Source: Brevundimonas sp. UBA7664 | GTDB lineage: Bacteria; Pseudomonadota; Alphaproteobacteria; Caulobacterales; Caulobacteraceae | Direction: 5' to 3' | Assembly: GCF_002483305.1 (NCBI RefSeq) | Contig: NZ_DLHQ01000016.1 | Location: 1-64,000, forward strand | Length of the DNA: 64,000 nt | Part shown: positions 23,735 to 32,942 of the stretch, piece after piece | Numbering within the stretch: position 1 is the first letter of the stretch | Layout of the letters: each line of letters opens with the position of its first letter | The notes under the pieces: model-generated | What the model was told of the DNA's origin: nothing | The model's database searches: none | What the model saw: only the letters and a program-made list of their open reading frames with translations | Position numbers and translations under genes: made by a program

Positions 23735-25810
23735 TCAGCGGACCCCCAACTCCCGCACCAGCCTGTCCATCCCGTACACATCCCGCAGCGCCGCCGTCAC
23801 CGCGCCGGTGGTCACGATCACCGAGCGATTGACGTTGACGTCATAGCCATAGGCGTTGCGCTGGGTCAGGACGGTGGAGTCGAAATTGGCCCCCAGGATC
23901 TCGCCGGCCGCATTGACCACCGGCGAGCCCGATGAGCCGCCGATGGTGTCCGACGACACCGCCATGTTCAGCACCGTCCCGCCGTCGATCCGCCCGCGCG
24001 CGGCCAGCAGCTTCGGCGCCACGTCGAACGGCGGCGCGCCGGTCGCCCGGTCCCACAGGCCGTCGAAGGTGGTGAACGGACCCCAGCGCTGGCCCGGAAC
24101 GTCCGTGCCCTCGATCCGGCCGTAGGTCAGCCGCAGGGTGCCGGTCGCGTCGGGATAAACGGTGTCGCCATAGGTCTCGAACCGCAGGCCGGCGAGCCGT
24201 TCCGACGCACGATCGGTCGGGGCCTGGACCTTTTCCTCCCATTCGGAGCGAATGGCGCGGGTCTCGTCCTGGATCGACAGCAGATACTGGATCAGCGGGT
24301 CCTGCGAGGCCTCGACGGCGGCCAGGCCGCCCTCCCACAGCGCGCGGCGCACGGCCGGATCGGCCAGCGTCGTGCCCTCGATCAGCCGCGCCGAAAGCGC
24401 CTCGGGCGACTCCCGTCCCAGCAGGCCGCGGACGCGCGGATCATCGACCGTCAGCCACTCCCGCGTCTTGGACAGCCACCACTCCATCCGGACCTGCTCG
24501 AGGCCCGGATAGACCGGCCGCTCGGCGAACAGGCCGGACTGGACGCCGGACAGGCGGCTGTCGGCGTATTCGGGCAGGCGCTCAGCCGACGGTTTGGCCC
24601 GCTCCTGCGCGCCGCGCACCAGCGTCCGCGCCCAGCTGAACAGCTGGGAGCCGCCGGCGACCGGCGTGGTCCCCATGCCCGTGCCGCCTTCCAGCAGCGC
24701 CATGGCGGGATAGAGTTCGCGTGCGATCGGCTGGACGGCGGACAGCGTCGTCCACGGGTTGGCGTCGCCTGCCGTCGCCTCGGCGCGACCGCGGAAATCC
24801 GCCTCGTTCCCGGCCCGCGTCGCCATGAAGCCGGGGTCGGTCAGGGCGCGCATCCGGCCCAGGCCGCGCTTGTAGGTGTTCTCCAGGCTGACCACCGGGT
24901 CCATGGCCTCGAACGCCTGTCGCTCACCCTCCTGCGAATAGCGGATCAACCGGCCGCGCAGCTCGCTGGCCAGCAGCTGGTCCATCGGCAGGACCACGTC
25001 GCGGATGGTGAACAGCTGATCCTGGGTCAGCAGCCGCTGGGTCGCGCCCGGGCTGCCCGAGACGAACACCGGCGTGCCCTCGACCGGCTTGTCGGCGTTC
25101 CACACGAAATGGGTCGGGGTCGCGGCGGGGACGCCGTTCTCGTACAGCCGGATGAAGGCCGCATCGATGGCGAAGCGCGGGAAGCTGAAATTGTCCAGAT
25201 CGCCGCCGAAGGTCGCGGCCCGGTCCTCGGGCGCGAAGGCCAGCCGGACGTCGCTGTATTTCTTGTAGGTGTAGAGCTTGAACTGGCCGCCTCGGTACAG
25301 GCTGACCACCTGGCAGCGCTTGCCGGCGTCGCCGCCGCAGGCTTCCTGTTCGATCCGGCCCGCCTCGGCGTCGCGCGCGCGGGTGAAGGCCTGGCCTTCC
25401 AGCCCGGCGCCGGCGGCGTGCATCCGCTCCGTCACGTCCGTGATGTCGGTCAGGATTTCCGCCGTCCCGCCGGGGCATTTCAGCTCCTCCTCGCGGGTGC
25501 GCGGAGTGAAGCCGGTCTCGGCGTAATTCACCGCCTGGGTCGACAGATTGGCCACGCAGGTGGCGACGCAGTGGTTGTTGGTCATCACCAGCCCCTCGGC
25601 CGAGACGATCCCGGCCGAACAGCCCCCGAACTTGGCCGAACTCAGCCGCACCCGGTCCAGCCAGGCCTGGTCGATGTTCGTGCCCAGCGTGGCGTTGGCC
25701 CGCGCGATGGGGAAGTTGTCGAAGGTCCACATGCCTTCCTCGGCCTTCACGGCGGAGCCGGCGGCGAGGGTCAGGAGGGCGGCTGCGAGGGCGGGGGTGA
25801 GGTGACGCAT
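23735..25810 (-). CDS. S46-family dipeptidyl-peptidase, paralogue 1
   Basis: 691 residues from ATG 25810 (GGAAGGAG upstream). A signal peptide (1-22, ending VKA) leads into the family start EEGMWTFDNFP. The chymotrypsin-fold catalytic residues are visible: His in MTNNHCVATC, and Ser in GGSSGSPVVNAAGEILGANF; the Asp lies in the FGGDLDNFSFPRFAIDA block. S46 enzymes (DPP7, DPP11, DAP BII) remove dipeptides from peptide N termini in the periplasm. The S1-pocket position after 'NF' reads D-S, unlike the FDG of its neighbour, hinting at a different P1 preference. A second S46 gene lies directly upstream on the same strand. Confidence 0.93.
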   Translation of the reverse strand: MRHLTPALAAALLTLAAGSAVKAEEGMWTFDNFPIARANATLGTNIDQAWLDRVRLSSAKFGGCSAGIVSAEGLVMTNNHCVATCVANLSTQAVNYAETGFTPRTREEELKCPGGTAEILTDITDVTERMHAAGAGLEGQAFTRARDAEAGRIEQEACGGDAGKRCQVVSLYRGGQFKLYTYKKYSDVRLAFAPEDRAATFGGDLDNFSFPRFAIDAAFIRLYENGVPAATPTHFVWNADKPVEGTPVFVSGSPGATQRLLTQDQLFTIRDVVLPMDQLLASELRGRLIRYSQEGERQAFEAMDPVVSLENTYKRGLGRMRALTDPGFMATRAGNEADFRGRAEATAGDANPWTTLSAVQPIARELYPAMALLEGGTGMGTTPVAGGSQLFSWARTLVRGAQERAKPSAERLPEYADSRLSGVQSGLFAERPVYPGLEQVRMEWWLSKTREWLTVDDPRVRGLLGRESPEALSARLIEGTTLADPAVRRALWEGGLAAVEASQDPLIQYLLSIQDETRAIRSEWEEKVQAPTDRASERLAGLRFETYGDTVYPDATGTLRLTYGRIEGTDVPGQRWGPFTTFDGLWDRATGAPPFDVAPKLLAARGRIDGGTVLNMAVSSDTIGGSSGSPVVNAAGEILGANFDSTVLTQRNAYGYDVNVNRSVIVTTGAVTAALRDVYGMDRLVRELGVR

Positions 25811-25822
25811 GTCTTGCTCCTT

Positions 25823-25987
25823 CCTTCTCCCCTTGAGGAAGAAGGTGGCCCGCGCAGCGGGTCGGATGAGGGGTGATGCACCCATGAAAGACGTAAGGGG
25901 CGAAACGGGCAAGTCATCTCTGACCACCGCGTTTCACCCCTCATCCGTCAGGCTTCGCCTGACACCTTCTCCCGCAGGGGGAGAAGG
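25823..25987. repeat. dispersed palindromic element R1-like, copy E (divergent)
   Basis: Left box CCTTCTCCCCTTGAGGAAGA, right box ACACCTTCTCCCGCAGGGGG then AGAAGG. Inside are GGGTCGGATGAGGGGTG and its inverted partner CACCCCTCATCCGTC. The organisation matches R1 but the loop sequences differ, so it is a related subtype. It fills the gap between the two S46 genes. Confidence 0.65.
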
Positions 25988-25991
25988 ACGC

Positions 25992-28061
25992 TTATTCGAC
26001 CCCGAGCTCTTCCAGCAGGTGCGGGCTCGGATAGATGTTGCGCAGCGCTTCCGTGATCGCCGCCGTCGACACCGATACCGTCCGGTTCAGCGCGCCGTCA
26101 TAGCCGTACGACCCGCCCAGCGAGTGGATGTTGCCGTCGAAGGCCGCGCCGATGACTTCCCCGGCCGCGTTGATCACGGGCGAACCCGAGTTGCCGCCGA
26201 TGATGTCGTTGGTCGAGGAGAAGTCATAGACCGTCTCCATGTTCACCCGGGCCTGATTGTCGATGAAGGCCTGGGCCGCGTTGAACGGCTCGGCGCCGGT
26301 CGCCCGCTCGTACAGGCCGCCCATATAGGTGAAGGCCGGCACGGTGACGCCGCGATAGGTCCAGCCCTCGACCCGGCCGTATGACAGCCGCAGCGAGAAG
26401 GTGGCGTCCGGATACTGGTTGGTCCCATAGGCCGCGAACCGGGCCTGGGCGACCTTTTCGGCCGCGCGGGCGGTCGGGGCGTTGACCTCGGCGGCCCAGC
26501 GGGCGCCGATCGCCTGGGCGGCGGCGTCATTGGCGATGACGAAGGCGAGCAGCGGGTCTGCCGCGGCCAGCTCCTCGGTCGTCATGGTGGCGGCCCGGGC
26601 GCGGAAGGCGGCGTCCTCCATCTGCGTGCCCGAGATCAGCCGCTCGGCCAGGGCTTCCGGGCTCTCGCGGCCCAGCATGGCCTTCACCTCGGGATGATCG
26701 ACCGTCAGATACTCGCGGGTCTTGGACAGCCAGTAGCGCAGGCGGATCTCTTCCATCTCGATCGCGATGGGCGTCTCCTCGCCGAGCATGGCGGTCAGGC
26801 GCGCGCGTTGCGCCTCGGTGATCGACGTATTCTTCGACGCCCGCACGAGGGCCCGGGCCATCTGGTACAGGGTCGAACCGCCGCCGGCGGCCTGCTCCAG
26901 CTGGCGCACCGGCAGGAAGAGGTCGCGCGCCGTGGCCTGGACCCGCTCCAGGTCGGTCCAGGGGTCGCCGATCTGCTGCACCAGATTGGGGTCGGCGGCG
27001 ACGCGGGCGCGCAGCTCGGCCTCGGCTTCGCGCTTGGCTTCCATGAAGGCCGGATCGGTCAGGGCGCCCTGCTGGCCGTAATAGACCTTGAAGCTGTTCT
27101 CGAGGCCGAAGATCGGATCGAACGACAGCCGCTTGGCCTCGTCGCCGGTCAGCGAATACTCCAGCAGACGACCGCGCAGTTCCGAGGTCTGGATCAGGGT
27201 CACCGGCAGTTGCTGGTCCCGCAGGCGCTCCAGCTGGCTCATCGTCAGCAGGCGCGAGGTCGAGCCGGGGTTGCCCGCCACGAAGGTCACATCGCCCTCG
27301 GCCGGAGCGTTCGGGTTCCAGCGCAGGAAGCTGGGGCTCTCGACCGGCTGGCCATTCTCATAGGCGCGCAGGAAACCGGCATCGAGGGCGTAGCGCGGGA
27401 AGTTGAAATTGTCGGGGTCGCCACCGAAGAAGGCGGCCTGGTTCTCGGGTGCGAACACCAGCCGCACGTCGTCATAGCGGCGGAATTTGTACAGGGCGTA
27501 GCGGCCGCCGCGGTAGAAGCTGATCACCTGGCAGTTGAACTTCGGATCGCCGGCGCAGGCCTCGGTCTGGATGGCGTTGGTTTCGGCCGAGCGGGCGGCG
27601 TTGAAGGCCGCGCCTTCCAGGCCGGCGCCGGACGCCAGCACCCGGTCCGTCACATCGACGATGTCGACCAGCACCTCGGCGGTCTGGCCCGGGCAGCGCC
27701 GCTCTTCCTCGCGGTTGGCGGTCAGGAAGCCGTTCTTCACAAAGTCCTGCTCGGGCGTGGACAGTTCCTGCACGCAGCCGACGACGCAGTGCCAGTTGGT
27801 CAGGATCAGGCCCTGGTCCGACACGAACGAGGCCGAACAGCCCTGGATGCGCACCGCCGCGTTGCGGACCCGGTCCAGCCACGCCTGGTCGATCCGGGTG
27901 CCGTATTTGTCGTTCACCGTCTGGATCGGGAAATTGTCGAACGTCCACATGCCTTCATCGGCGCGGGCGGACGAGGGCGCGGCCATGACGGCCAGCACGC
28001 CGGCGACGGCGGCTATGGAGGCGGTCGCCGATACGGCGGCGCGGAGCGAACGAAGCAGCAT
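25992..28061 (-). CDS. S46-family dipeptidyl-peptidase, paralogue 2 (DPP7-like)
   Basis: 689 residues from ATG 28061 (GGGAGA upstream). The signal peptide (about 1-35, ending SARA) precedes DEGMWTFDNFPIQTVNDKYG. His is in LTNWHCVVGC, the Asp region in FGGDPDNFNFPRYALDAGFL, and Ser in GNSGSPVINAAGEVIGAAF. The next residues are D-G-N, matching the Gly at the S1 position known for DPP7-type enzymes that prefer hydrophobic P1 residues; this preference is inferred. It is divergent from the ABC exporter operon, 195 bp apart. Tandem S46 genes suggest specialisation on different peptides. Confidence 0.94.
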   Translation of the reverse strand: MLLRSLRAAVSATASIAAVAGVLAVMAAPSSARADEGMWTFDNFPIQTVNDKYGTRIDQAWLDRVRNAAVRIQGCSASFVSDQGLILTNWHCVVGCVQELSTPEQDFVKNGFLTANREEERRCPGQTAEVLVDIVDVTDRVLASGAGLEGAAFNAARSAETNAIQTEACAGDPKFNCQVISFYRGGRYALYKFRRYDDVRLVFAPENQAAFFGGDPDNFNFPRYALDAGFLRAYENGQPVESPSFLRWNPNAPAEGDVTFVAGNPGSTSRLLTMSQLERLRDQQLPVTLIQTSELRGRLLEYSLTGDEAKRLSFDPIFGLENSFKVYYGQQGALTDPAFMEAKREAEAELRARVAADPNLVQQIGDPWTDLERVQATARDLFLPVRQLEQAAGGGSTLYQMARALVRASKNTSITEAQRARLTAMLGEETPIAIEMEEIRLRYWLSKTREYLTVDHPEVKAMLGRESPEALAERLISGTQMEDAAFRARAATMTTEELAAADPLLAFVIANDAAAQAIGARWAAEVNAPTARAAEKVAQARFAAYGTNQYPDATFSLRLSYGRVEGWTYRGVTVPAFTYMGGLYERATGAEPFNAAQAFIDNQARVNMETVYDFSSTNDIIGGNSGSPVINAAGEVIGAAFDGNIHSLGGSYGYDGALNRTVSVSTAAITEALRNIYPSPHLLEELGVE

Positions 28062-28256
28062 TCTGCGAATTCTCCCAAGGGGACCGGCGGACGTCGCCGA
28101 TCGTTTCAATCTGAATAGACACGATGAACGAGCTCCGTCCATGTGGCACGACAGGCCTTGCGCAAGCGTAACCGCGCTCGCCTTACCCCGATTTAACTTG
28201 GCCGCGCTCCCTTGCACCGTCAGATAGCGGTCAACGTCAGGGGTCTTTCCGTTTCC

Positions 28257-29429
28257 ATGTCGCTTGCACTTTCAACCCTCCTCTATGAGTGGCGGCGCTA
28301 TATGGCCGCCGTCATGGCCCTGGCCCTGTCCGGCCTGCTCGTGCTCGCCATGACCGGCGTCTTCATCGGCATCGGCAAGGGCTTCACCGCGACCATCGAG
28401 CGGTCCAGCGCCGACATCATCATCATGCAGCCGGGCGCCACCAGCCTGATGGGCGGGCCCTCGGGCGTGCCGCGGCGCTTCATCCCCATGGCCTACCGCA
28501 ACCCGCAGGTGATCGAGGTCCAGCCGCTCGACGGCGCGGGCGGTTCGTTCCAGTCGGTCAAGAACGTCGACCCGACCATGTCCCAGGCCGAGCGCGCCCG
28601 CCAACGCGCGCCGAAGCAGGAATTCGTCCAGGCCAGCATCATCGACACCACGCCCGGCGCGGTGACCATCCCGACCGACTATTCCCAGGAACTGGTCGAC
28701 GCCCTGCGCCAGCCCTACACCGTCGCCATCGACGAGACGGCCGTCGCCAAGCTGGGCGTCAAGCTCGGCGACAAGGCGCTGTACAACGGTCAGACGGTCA
28801 CCGTGGTCGGCATCACCCGCGGCTATCCCAACATGATGGGGTCCACCATCGTCATGTCGCGCGACACCCTGCGGATGCTCGGCCAGGCCGACACCGGCCC
28901 CCGCGTCGGCCCGCTGATGATCAAGCTGCGCGACCCGGCCCAGGCCACGGTGGTCGCCGCCCAGCTGAACACCCTCGGCGATGGCCAGTGGAAGGCATGG
29001 ACCCGTCAGGAACTGGCCGACGCCAACGCCGGCGCCATGTTCGAGGAAGGCATTCTGGTCATCATCATCGGCGGCTGCGTGGTCCTGGGCACCATCATCG
29101 GCGTGACCATCACCTGGCAGACCCTGCGCGGCGCCATCATGGCCAATATCAAGGAGTTCGCCTCGCTGCGCGCCCTCGGCGTCGGCATGGGCTCGCTGAA
29201 CCGCATCGTCATGGAGCTCAGCTTCTGGGTCGGCCTCGTCGGCGTCGCCGCCGCCATCGGCCTGACCTTGCTGGTGCAGATGCTGGCCATGGCCAATGCC
29301 GTGATCATCGCCCTGCCGCCGGTCCTGCTGATCATCGTCGGCGGCGGATTGATCGTCATCGCCATGCTGTCGGGCCTTCTCTCCCTCGGCATCCTCAAGA
29401 ACAGCCAGCCCGCGGATCTGCTGCGATGA
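28257..29429 (+). CDS. ABC exporter permease, FtsX/MacB-like (DevC-type)
   Basis: 390 residues with the FtsX topology: one N-terminal helix (about 15-40, MAAVMALALSGLLVLAM), a large extracytoplasmic domain (about 41-260) and three C-terminal helices (about 270-300, 320-345, 355-380). The region TLRGAIMANIKEFASLRALG is the cytoplasmic coupling segment. It has no ATPase domain; that is encoded by the next gene, with which it overlaps by ATGA. Together with the membrane-fusion protein downstream it forms a DevBCA/MacAB-like tripartite exporter core. Substrate unknown. Confidence 0.9.
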   Translation: MSLALSTLLYEWRRYMAAVMALALSGLLVLAMTGVFIGIGKGFTATIERSSADIIIMQPGATSLMGGPSGVPRRFIPMAYRNPQVIEVQPLDGAGGSFQSVKNVDPTMSQAERARQRAPKQEFVQASIIDTTPGAVTIPTDYSQELVDALRQPYTVAIDETAVAKLGVKLGDKALYNGQTVTVVGITRGYPNMMGSTIVMSRDTLRMLGQADTGPRVGPLMIKLRDPAQATVVAAQLNTLGDGQWKAWTRQELADANAGAMFEEGILVIIIGGCVVLGTIIGVTITWQTLRGAIMANIKEFASLRALGVGMGSLNRIVMELSFWVGLVGVAAAIGLTLLVQMLAMANAVIIALPPVLLIIVGGGLIVIAMLSGLLSLGILKNSQPADLLR

Positions 29430-30178
29430 GCAAGACCACGACTCACGGCAAGCACGGCGATTTCGCGATCGAGGCCAAGGGCCTGGTGAAGCGGTTCAAG
29501 TCCGGCAAGCAGTTCATCGAAGTGCTGAAGGGCGTGGATTTCGACGCCCGCCACGGCGACCTGACCATGGTCATGGGTCCGTCCGGCTCCGGCAAATCAA
29601 CCCTGATCGCCGCCCTGTCCGGCCTGCTCCGGCCGGAAGAGGGCCGGGTCGATGCGCTCGACGTCGACGACCTGTGGAAACTGTCCTCCGGCAAGATCGA
29701 CAAATTCCGCCTCGATCACTGCGGCTTCATCTTCCAGGGCTTCAACCTCTTCCCCGCCCTGACCGCCCTGCAACAGGTCGAGGTGGTGCTGAAATTCCAG
29801 GGTCTGTCCCCAGGCGACGCCCGCCGTCAGGCGACCGCGACCCTTGAGGAGGTCGGCCTCGGCCCGCGTCTTCATCAGCGGCCGTCGATCCTGTCCGGCG
29901 GCGAGAAACAGCGTGTCGCGATCGCCCGCTGCCTGGCCAAGAACCCGCAGATCCTGTTCGCGGACGAGCCGACCTCCGCTCTTGACGGCGAGAACGGCCA
30001 GATCGTCATCCGGCTGCTGCGCCGCGCCGCCACCGAACACGGCGCTTCGGTCATCTGCGTCACCCACGATCCTCGCCTCGAGGAATGGGCCGACCGGGTC
30101 ATCAAGATCGAAGACGGCGTGATCATCGACGATCAACGCCGCACCCCCAATCCCGACGCCACGCTGGCGTCGCACTGA
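29426..30178 (+). CDS. ABC exporter ATP-binding protein (LolD/MacB/DevA type)
   Basis: 250 residues. All motifs are present: Walker A GPSGSGKST, Q-loop FIFQGFNLFPALTALQQVEV, signature LSGGEKQRVAIARCLAKNP, Walker B ILFADEPTSALDGENG and H-loop ICVTHDP. 'NLFPALTALQQVEV' is the LolD/MacB family fingerprint. Start ATG overlaps the permease stop (ATGA), giving coupled translation. It powers export through the FtsX-like permease. Confidence 0.95.
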   Translation: MSKTTTHGKHGDFAIEAKGLVKRFKSGKQFIEVLKGVDFDARHGDLTMVMGPSGSGKSTLIAALSGLLRPEEGRVDALDVDDLWKLSSGKIDKFRLDHCGFIFQGFNLFPALTALQQVEVVLKFQGLSPGDARRQATATLEEVGLGPRLHQRPSILSGGEKQRVAIARCLAKNPQILFADEPTSALDGENGQIVIRLLRRAATEHGASVICVTHDPRLEEWADRVIKIEDGVIIDDQRRTPNPDATLASH

Positions 30179-30198
30179 CCTCCGTAGGATCTTTCGCC

Positions 30199-31233
30199 AT
30201 GCCCGCCTTCTTCAAGAATAAATGGCTCTGGATCGGCCTCGTGCTGATCGTCGTCATCGTCGTCGGCTTCATGTTCATGCAGAGCGCCGGCAAGGCGAAG
30301 AAGGCCGAGGAAGAGAAGGCCGCGGCCACCCGCGTCGAGAGCCCCTATGCGGCCATCGCCAACGGCAAGGTCGACGTCGAGGGCGGCATCATCCAGATCG
30401 CGGCCCGCCGCGGCGGCGTCGTCCGCGAAGTGCTGGTCCAGGAAGGCGACCGCGTCGTCGCCGGCCAGATCCTCGCCCGTCAGGAAGACGACGAACCCCG
30501 CCTCGCCCTGCAAAGCGCCAACGCCGACGTCGCCCAGGCCGAAAGCCAGCTGCGCTTGATCCAGGTCGACATCCGCACCGCCCAGCGCGAGCACGACCGT
30601 CTCGCCCGGCTGGTCGACTCCAACTTCGTCGCCGCCTCGCGCATGGACCAGGCCCGCGACGCCATCGCCACGGCCCAGGCCCGCCTCGCCAGCCAGCAGG
30701 CGGCCGTCCAGACCGCCCGCGCCCGCCGCGACCAGGCCGCCTACAATGTCGAGCTGACCGTGATCCGCGCGCCCCAGTCGGGCCGCATCGTGCGCCGCTA
30801 CGCCAACCCCGGCGCCGGCGCCTCGACCCTGAACGTGTCCAACATGTTCGATCTCGAGCCCGACGCCCCGCGCATCGCCCGCGCCGAAATCGTCGAGAGC
30901 GACATCCCCAACATCACCCCCGGCCAGGCCGTCGAGATCACCCCCGAGGGCGATCCGTCCAAGGTCTATGTCGGCGCCGTCCTGCGCCGCGCCGCGGTCT
31001 TCGGCGCCCGCAAGCTGGCCTCGGACGATCCGTCGCAACGCTCGGACGAGCGCGTCGTCGAGGTCGTCGTCACCGCCGGCGACGCCCCCCTGCTGATCGG
31101 CCAGCGGGTGCTGGTGAAATTCATGAAGCCCGGCGAAACCGCCGGCGCCCCCCGCGCCGTCGCCGCCGGCGTTCCGGCCAACCGCTCCATGACCAATCCC
31201 GACGACCGGGCCCAGCAGGATCCGGGCGGCTGA
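30199..31233 (+). CDS. membrane-fusion (HlyD/DevB-like) subunit of the ABC exporter
   Basis: 344 residues. One N-terminal membrane helix (about 9-30), then a barrel-sandwich half (about 50-85: GIIQIAARRGGVVREVLVQE, GDRVVAGQILARQ). A long alpha-helical hairpin (about 95-185: LALQSANADVAQAESQLRLI, DRLARLVDSNFVAASRMDQA) precedes the second barrel half (VIRAPQSGRIVRRYANPGAG) and a beta-barrel domain. It bridges the permease to an outer-membrane channel, not encoded here. The C-terminal tail is short and disordered. It is the third gene of the operon and a strong terminator follows. Confidence 0.93.
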   Translation: MPAFFKNKWLWIGLVLIVVIVVGFMFMQSAGKAKKAEEEKAAATRVESPYAAIANGKVDVEGGIIQIAARRGGVVREVLVQEGDRVVAGQILARQEDDEPRLALQSANADVAQAESQLRLIQVDIRTAQREHDRLARLVDSNFVAASRMDQARDAIATAQARLASQQAAVQTARARRDQAAYNVELTVIRAPQSGRIVRRYANPGAGASTLNVSNMFDLEPDAPRIARAEIVESDIPNITPGQAVEITPEGDPSKVYVGAVLRRAAVFGARKLASDDPSQRSDERVVEVVVTAGDAPLLIGQRVLVKFMKPGETAGAPRAVAAGVPANRSMTNPDDRAQQDPGG

Positions 31234-31268
31234 TCCGCGACAGGACCGGCCCGCAAGCGCAACAAGAA

Positions 31269-31296
31269 GGGCTCCGGCGAACGCCGGAGCCCTTTT
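31269..31296 (+). terminator. intrinsic terminator of the ABC exporter operon
   Basis: Perfect stem GGGCTCCGGC (31269-31278) / GCCGGAGCCC (31283-31292), loop GAAC, followed by TTTT. Confidence 0.9.
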
Positions 31297-31323
31297 CGGT
31301 TGGGACATCCGCCGATCCGGAGA

Positions 31324-32121
31324 TCAGTCCCCCCGGAACGAGGGGCGACGTTTTTCCAGGGCGGCCGCGGCGCCTTCGGCGTGATCGTTGGTGAGATGCG
31401 CCAGGGCCTGCATCGCCGCCGTCATCTCCAGGATCTGGTCGAACGTCGCGTCGCGCCCTTGCCGCAGCAGCGCCTTCGTCATCCGCAGGGCGTTCGGCGC
31501 CTGCGCAGCCACCTCCTCCGCGATCGCCATGGCCTCGTCCATCAGCCGCTCCGGCGCGACCACCCGGCTGACCAGTCCCCATTCCATCGCCGTCTTCGCG
31601 TCCAGCATCCGGGCGGTGAACAGCATCTCGGCGGCCCGCGCATAGCCGATGTTGCGCGGCATCAGCCACGCCCCGCCGTCCCCCGGCAAGATCCCCAGCT
31701 TCAGGAACGGCACGCCGAAGCTGGCCGTCTCCGAGGCGATGCGGATGTCCGCCAGTCCGGCGATGTCGCACCCCAGCCCCATGGCCGGCCCGTTCACCGC
31801 CGCGATCAGCGGAACCTCCAGCCCGTACAGCGACCGCACGATCCGGTGCACCACGCGCCGATAGCGCTCGCGGATCTCCGCGCCCGACCCGGCGAACATG
31901 TCGCGCCGGTCCTTCATCGCCTTCAGGTCACCGCCCGCCGAGAACGCCCGCCCCGCCCCGGTCAGGATCACGCAGCGCACCGCGGGATCGGCGTTGACCG
32001 CCTCGCAGGCCGCCGCGAAGGCCTCGCCGTCCTCGAGATCGGGCAGGGCGTTGAGCCGGTCGGGCCGGTCCAGGGTCCAGAGTTCGATATGGTCGTGGCG
32101 GTCTCGGCGGATCAGGGTCAT
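31324..32121 (-). CDS. enoyl-CoA hydratase/isomerase (crotonase) family protein
   Basis: 265 residues. Crotonase-fold markers: LDRPDRLNALPDL, oxyanion-hole segments GAGRAFSAGGDLKAMKDR and NGPAMGLGCDIAGLADIRIA, SFGVPFLKLGILPGDGGAWL and ARMLDAKTAMEWGLVSRVV. The family hydrates or isomerises acyl-CoA thioesters. Where typical hydratases have a Glu after the conserved Pro (PE), this protein has Phe (VPFLKLG), so a simple hydratase activity should not be assumed. ATG 32121 is chosen; a GTG at 32139 is in frame. Confidence 0.9.
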   Translation of the reverse strand: MTLIRRDRHDHIELWTLDRPDRLNALPDLEDGEAFAAACEAVNADPAVRCVILTGAGRAFSAGGDLKAMKDRRDMFAGSGAEIRERYRRVVHRIVRSLYGLEVPLIAAVNGPAMGLGCDIAGLADIRIASETASFGVPFLKLGILPGDGGAWLMPRNIGYARAAEMLFTARMLDAKTAMEWGLVSRVVAPERLMDEAMAIAEEVAAQAPNALRMTKALLRQGRDATFDQILEMTAAMQALAHLTNDHAEGAAAALEKRRPSFRGD

Positions 32122-32169
32122 GCGCCCGGTGTGCCGCACGCCTGCCCGCGCCGCAATGTCAGACGGAGG

Positions 32170-32490
32170 TCAACCCGTCTGCGAGGATTTCCGCGCCAGC
32201 GACCACCAGGCCCGCACCCGGACGGGCTCGGGCGGCTCCTCGGCCATGGTCGCGGCCGCCGCCAGGCCGACGACGGTGCGCCCCGCCTCGGCCCCGGGTG
32301 GGACGGTCCAGTCCTCGTCGATGAAACAGGCCCGTTCGCCGGGCGCGGGATCGGCCGTCGTCGCCTGGATCGGGGTCGCCGGATCCGGAGCCGCGGCGAG
32401 CGAGAAGTCCACCCCCCGCTCCACGGACCAGCCGGTGCGCCACGGCCGTGCAGCCGTTCTCGCAACCAGCGTCGCCCTCAACCTGAACAT
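32170..32490 (-). CDS. hypothetical protein, 106 residues
   Basis: Unrecognised. It begins MFRLRATLVARTAARPWRTG, continues acidic and Pro/Ala-rich (DFSLAAAPDPATPIQATTAD), has WTVPPGAEAGRTVVGLAAAA and ends VRVRAWWSLARKSSQTG. There is no signal peptide. ATG 32490 has AAGGGTGGGG upstream; a GTG at 32499 is also in frame. Monocistronic, reading towards the crotonase. The composition matches a short soluble protein, but the gene could be questioned. Confidence 0.5.
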   Translation of the reverse strand: MFRLRATLVARTAARPWRTGWSVERGVDFSLAAAPDPATPIQATTADPAPGERACFIDEDWTVPPGAEAGRTVVGLAAAATMAEEPPEPVRVRAWWSLARKSSQTG

Positions 32491-32567
32491 GGTCCCCACC
32501 CTTCAGGACGGGACACTGGCACAGGATGAGGCTTCGCGCGACTGATCAACCCTGACGGTGGAATTGC

Positions 32568-32597
32568 AAAGCCCCGGCCTTGCGGACCGGGGCTTTT
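32568..32597 (-). terminator. intrinsic terminator (bidirectional)
   Basis: AAAGCCCCGG (32568-32577) pairs with CCGGGGCTTT (32587-32596) over a 9-base loop; T-tract on the plus strand and AAA on the other side make it usable in both directions. It lies at the 3' end of the 51-residue gene at 32633, which reads towards it. Confidence 0.75.
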
Positions 32598-32632
32598 GTC
32601 AGTCGCGGCGGCCCCCGAAGAGGCGCCCCTGT

Positions 32633-32788
32633 CTAGTCGCGCTTGCGCAGCTTGATGGGTACGAAGTTGGACGGGTGGCTGACCACGCGGTCGCCGGCCC
32701 CATAGCCGTTCTTCGTATTGACCAGCATCCCGCCCCAGAGGGCGAAGGACATCATGGCGTGCTGCAGGTTCCGGTCTCTGTCTTTCAT
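32633..32788 (-). CDS. small basic hypothetical protein, 51 residues
   Basis: ATG 32788 follows a clear AAAGGAG. The protein has a mild hydrophobic centre (MMSFALWGGMLVNTKNGYGA) and a basic end (VPIKLRKRD). It is not a recognised family. The ribosome site, the terminator directly after its stop and an AT-rich upstream region that could be a promoter support a real gene. The longer frame upstream is not protein-like. Confidence 0.6.
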   Translation of the reverse strand: MKDRDRNLQHAMMSFALWGGMLVNTKNGYGAGDRVVSHPSNFVPIKLRKRD

Positions 32789-32942
32789 CCTGGCGTCTCC
32801 TTTCGAGTGATTGATGAAAAGAGACGCGTCGTGCTTTTCGGGAATCTCACCGTCATAGTCGTTTCGCGTCAGGCTCCATCTAATGCCGTGACGCGAAAAA
32901 TGCAATCAGTTTTACTCCGCTACCGGACCATATTTCGTATTC

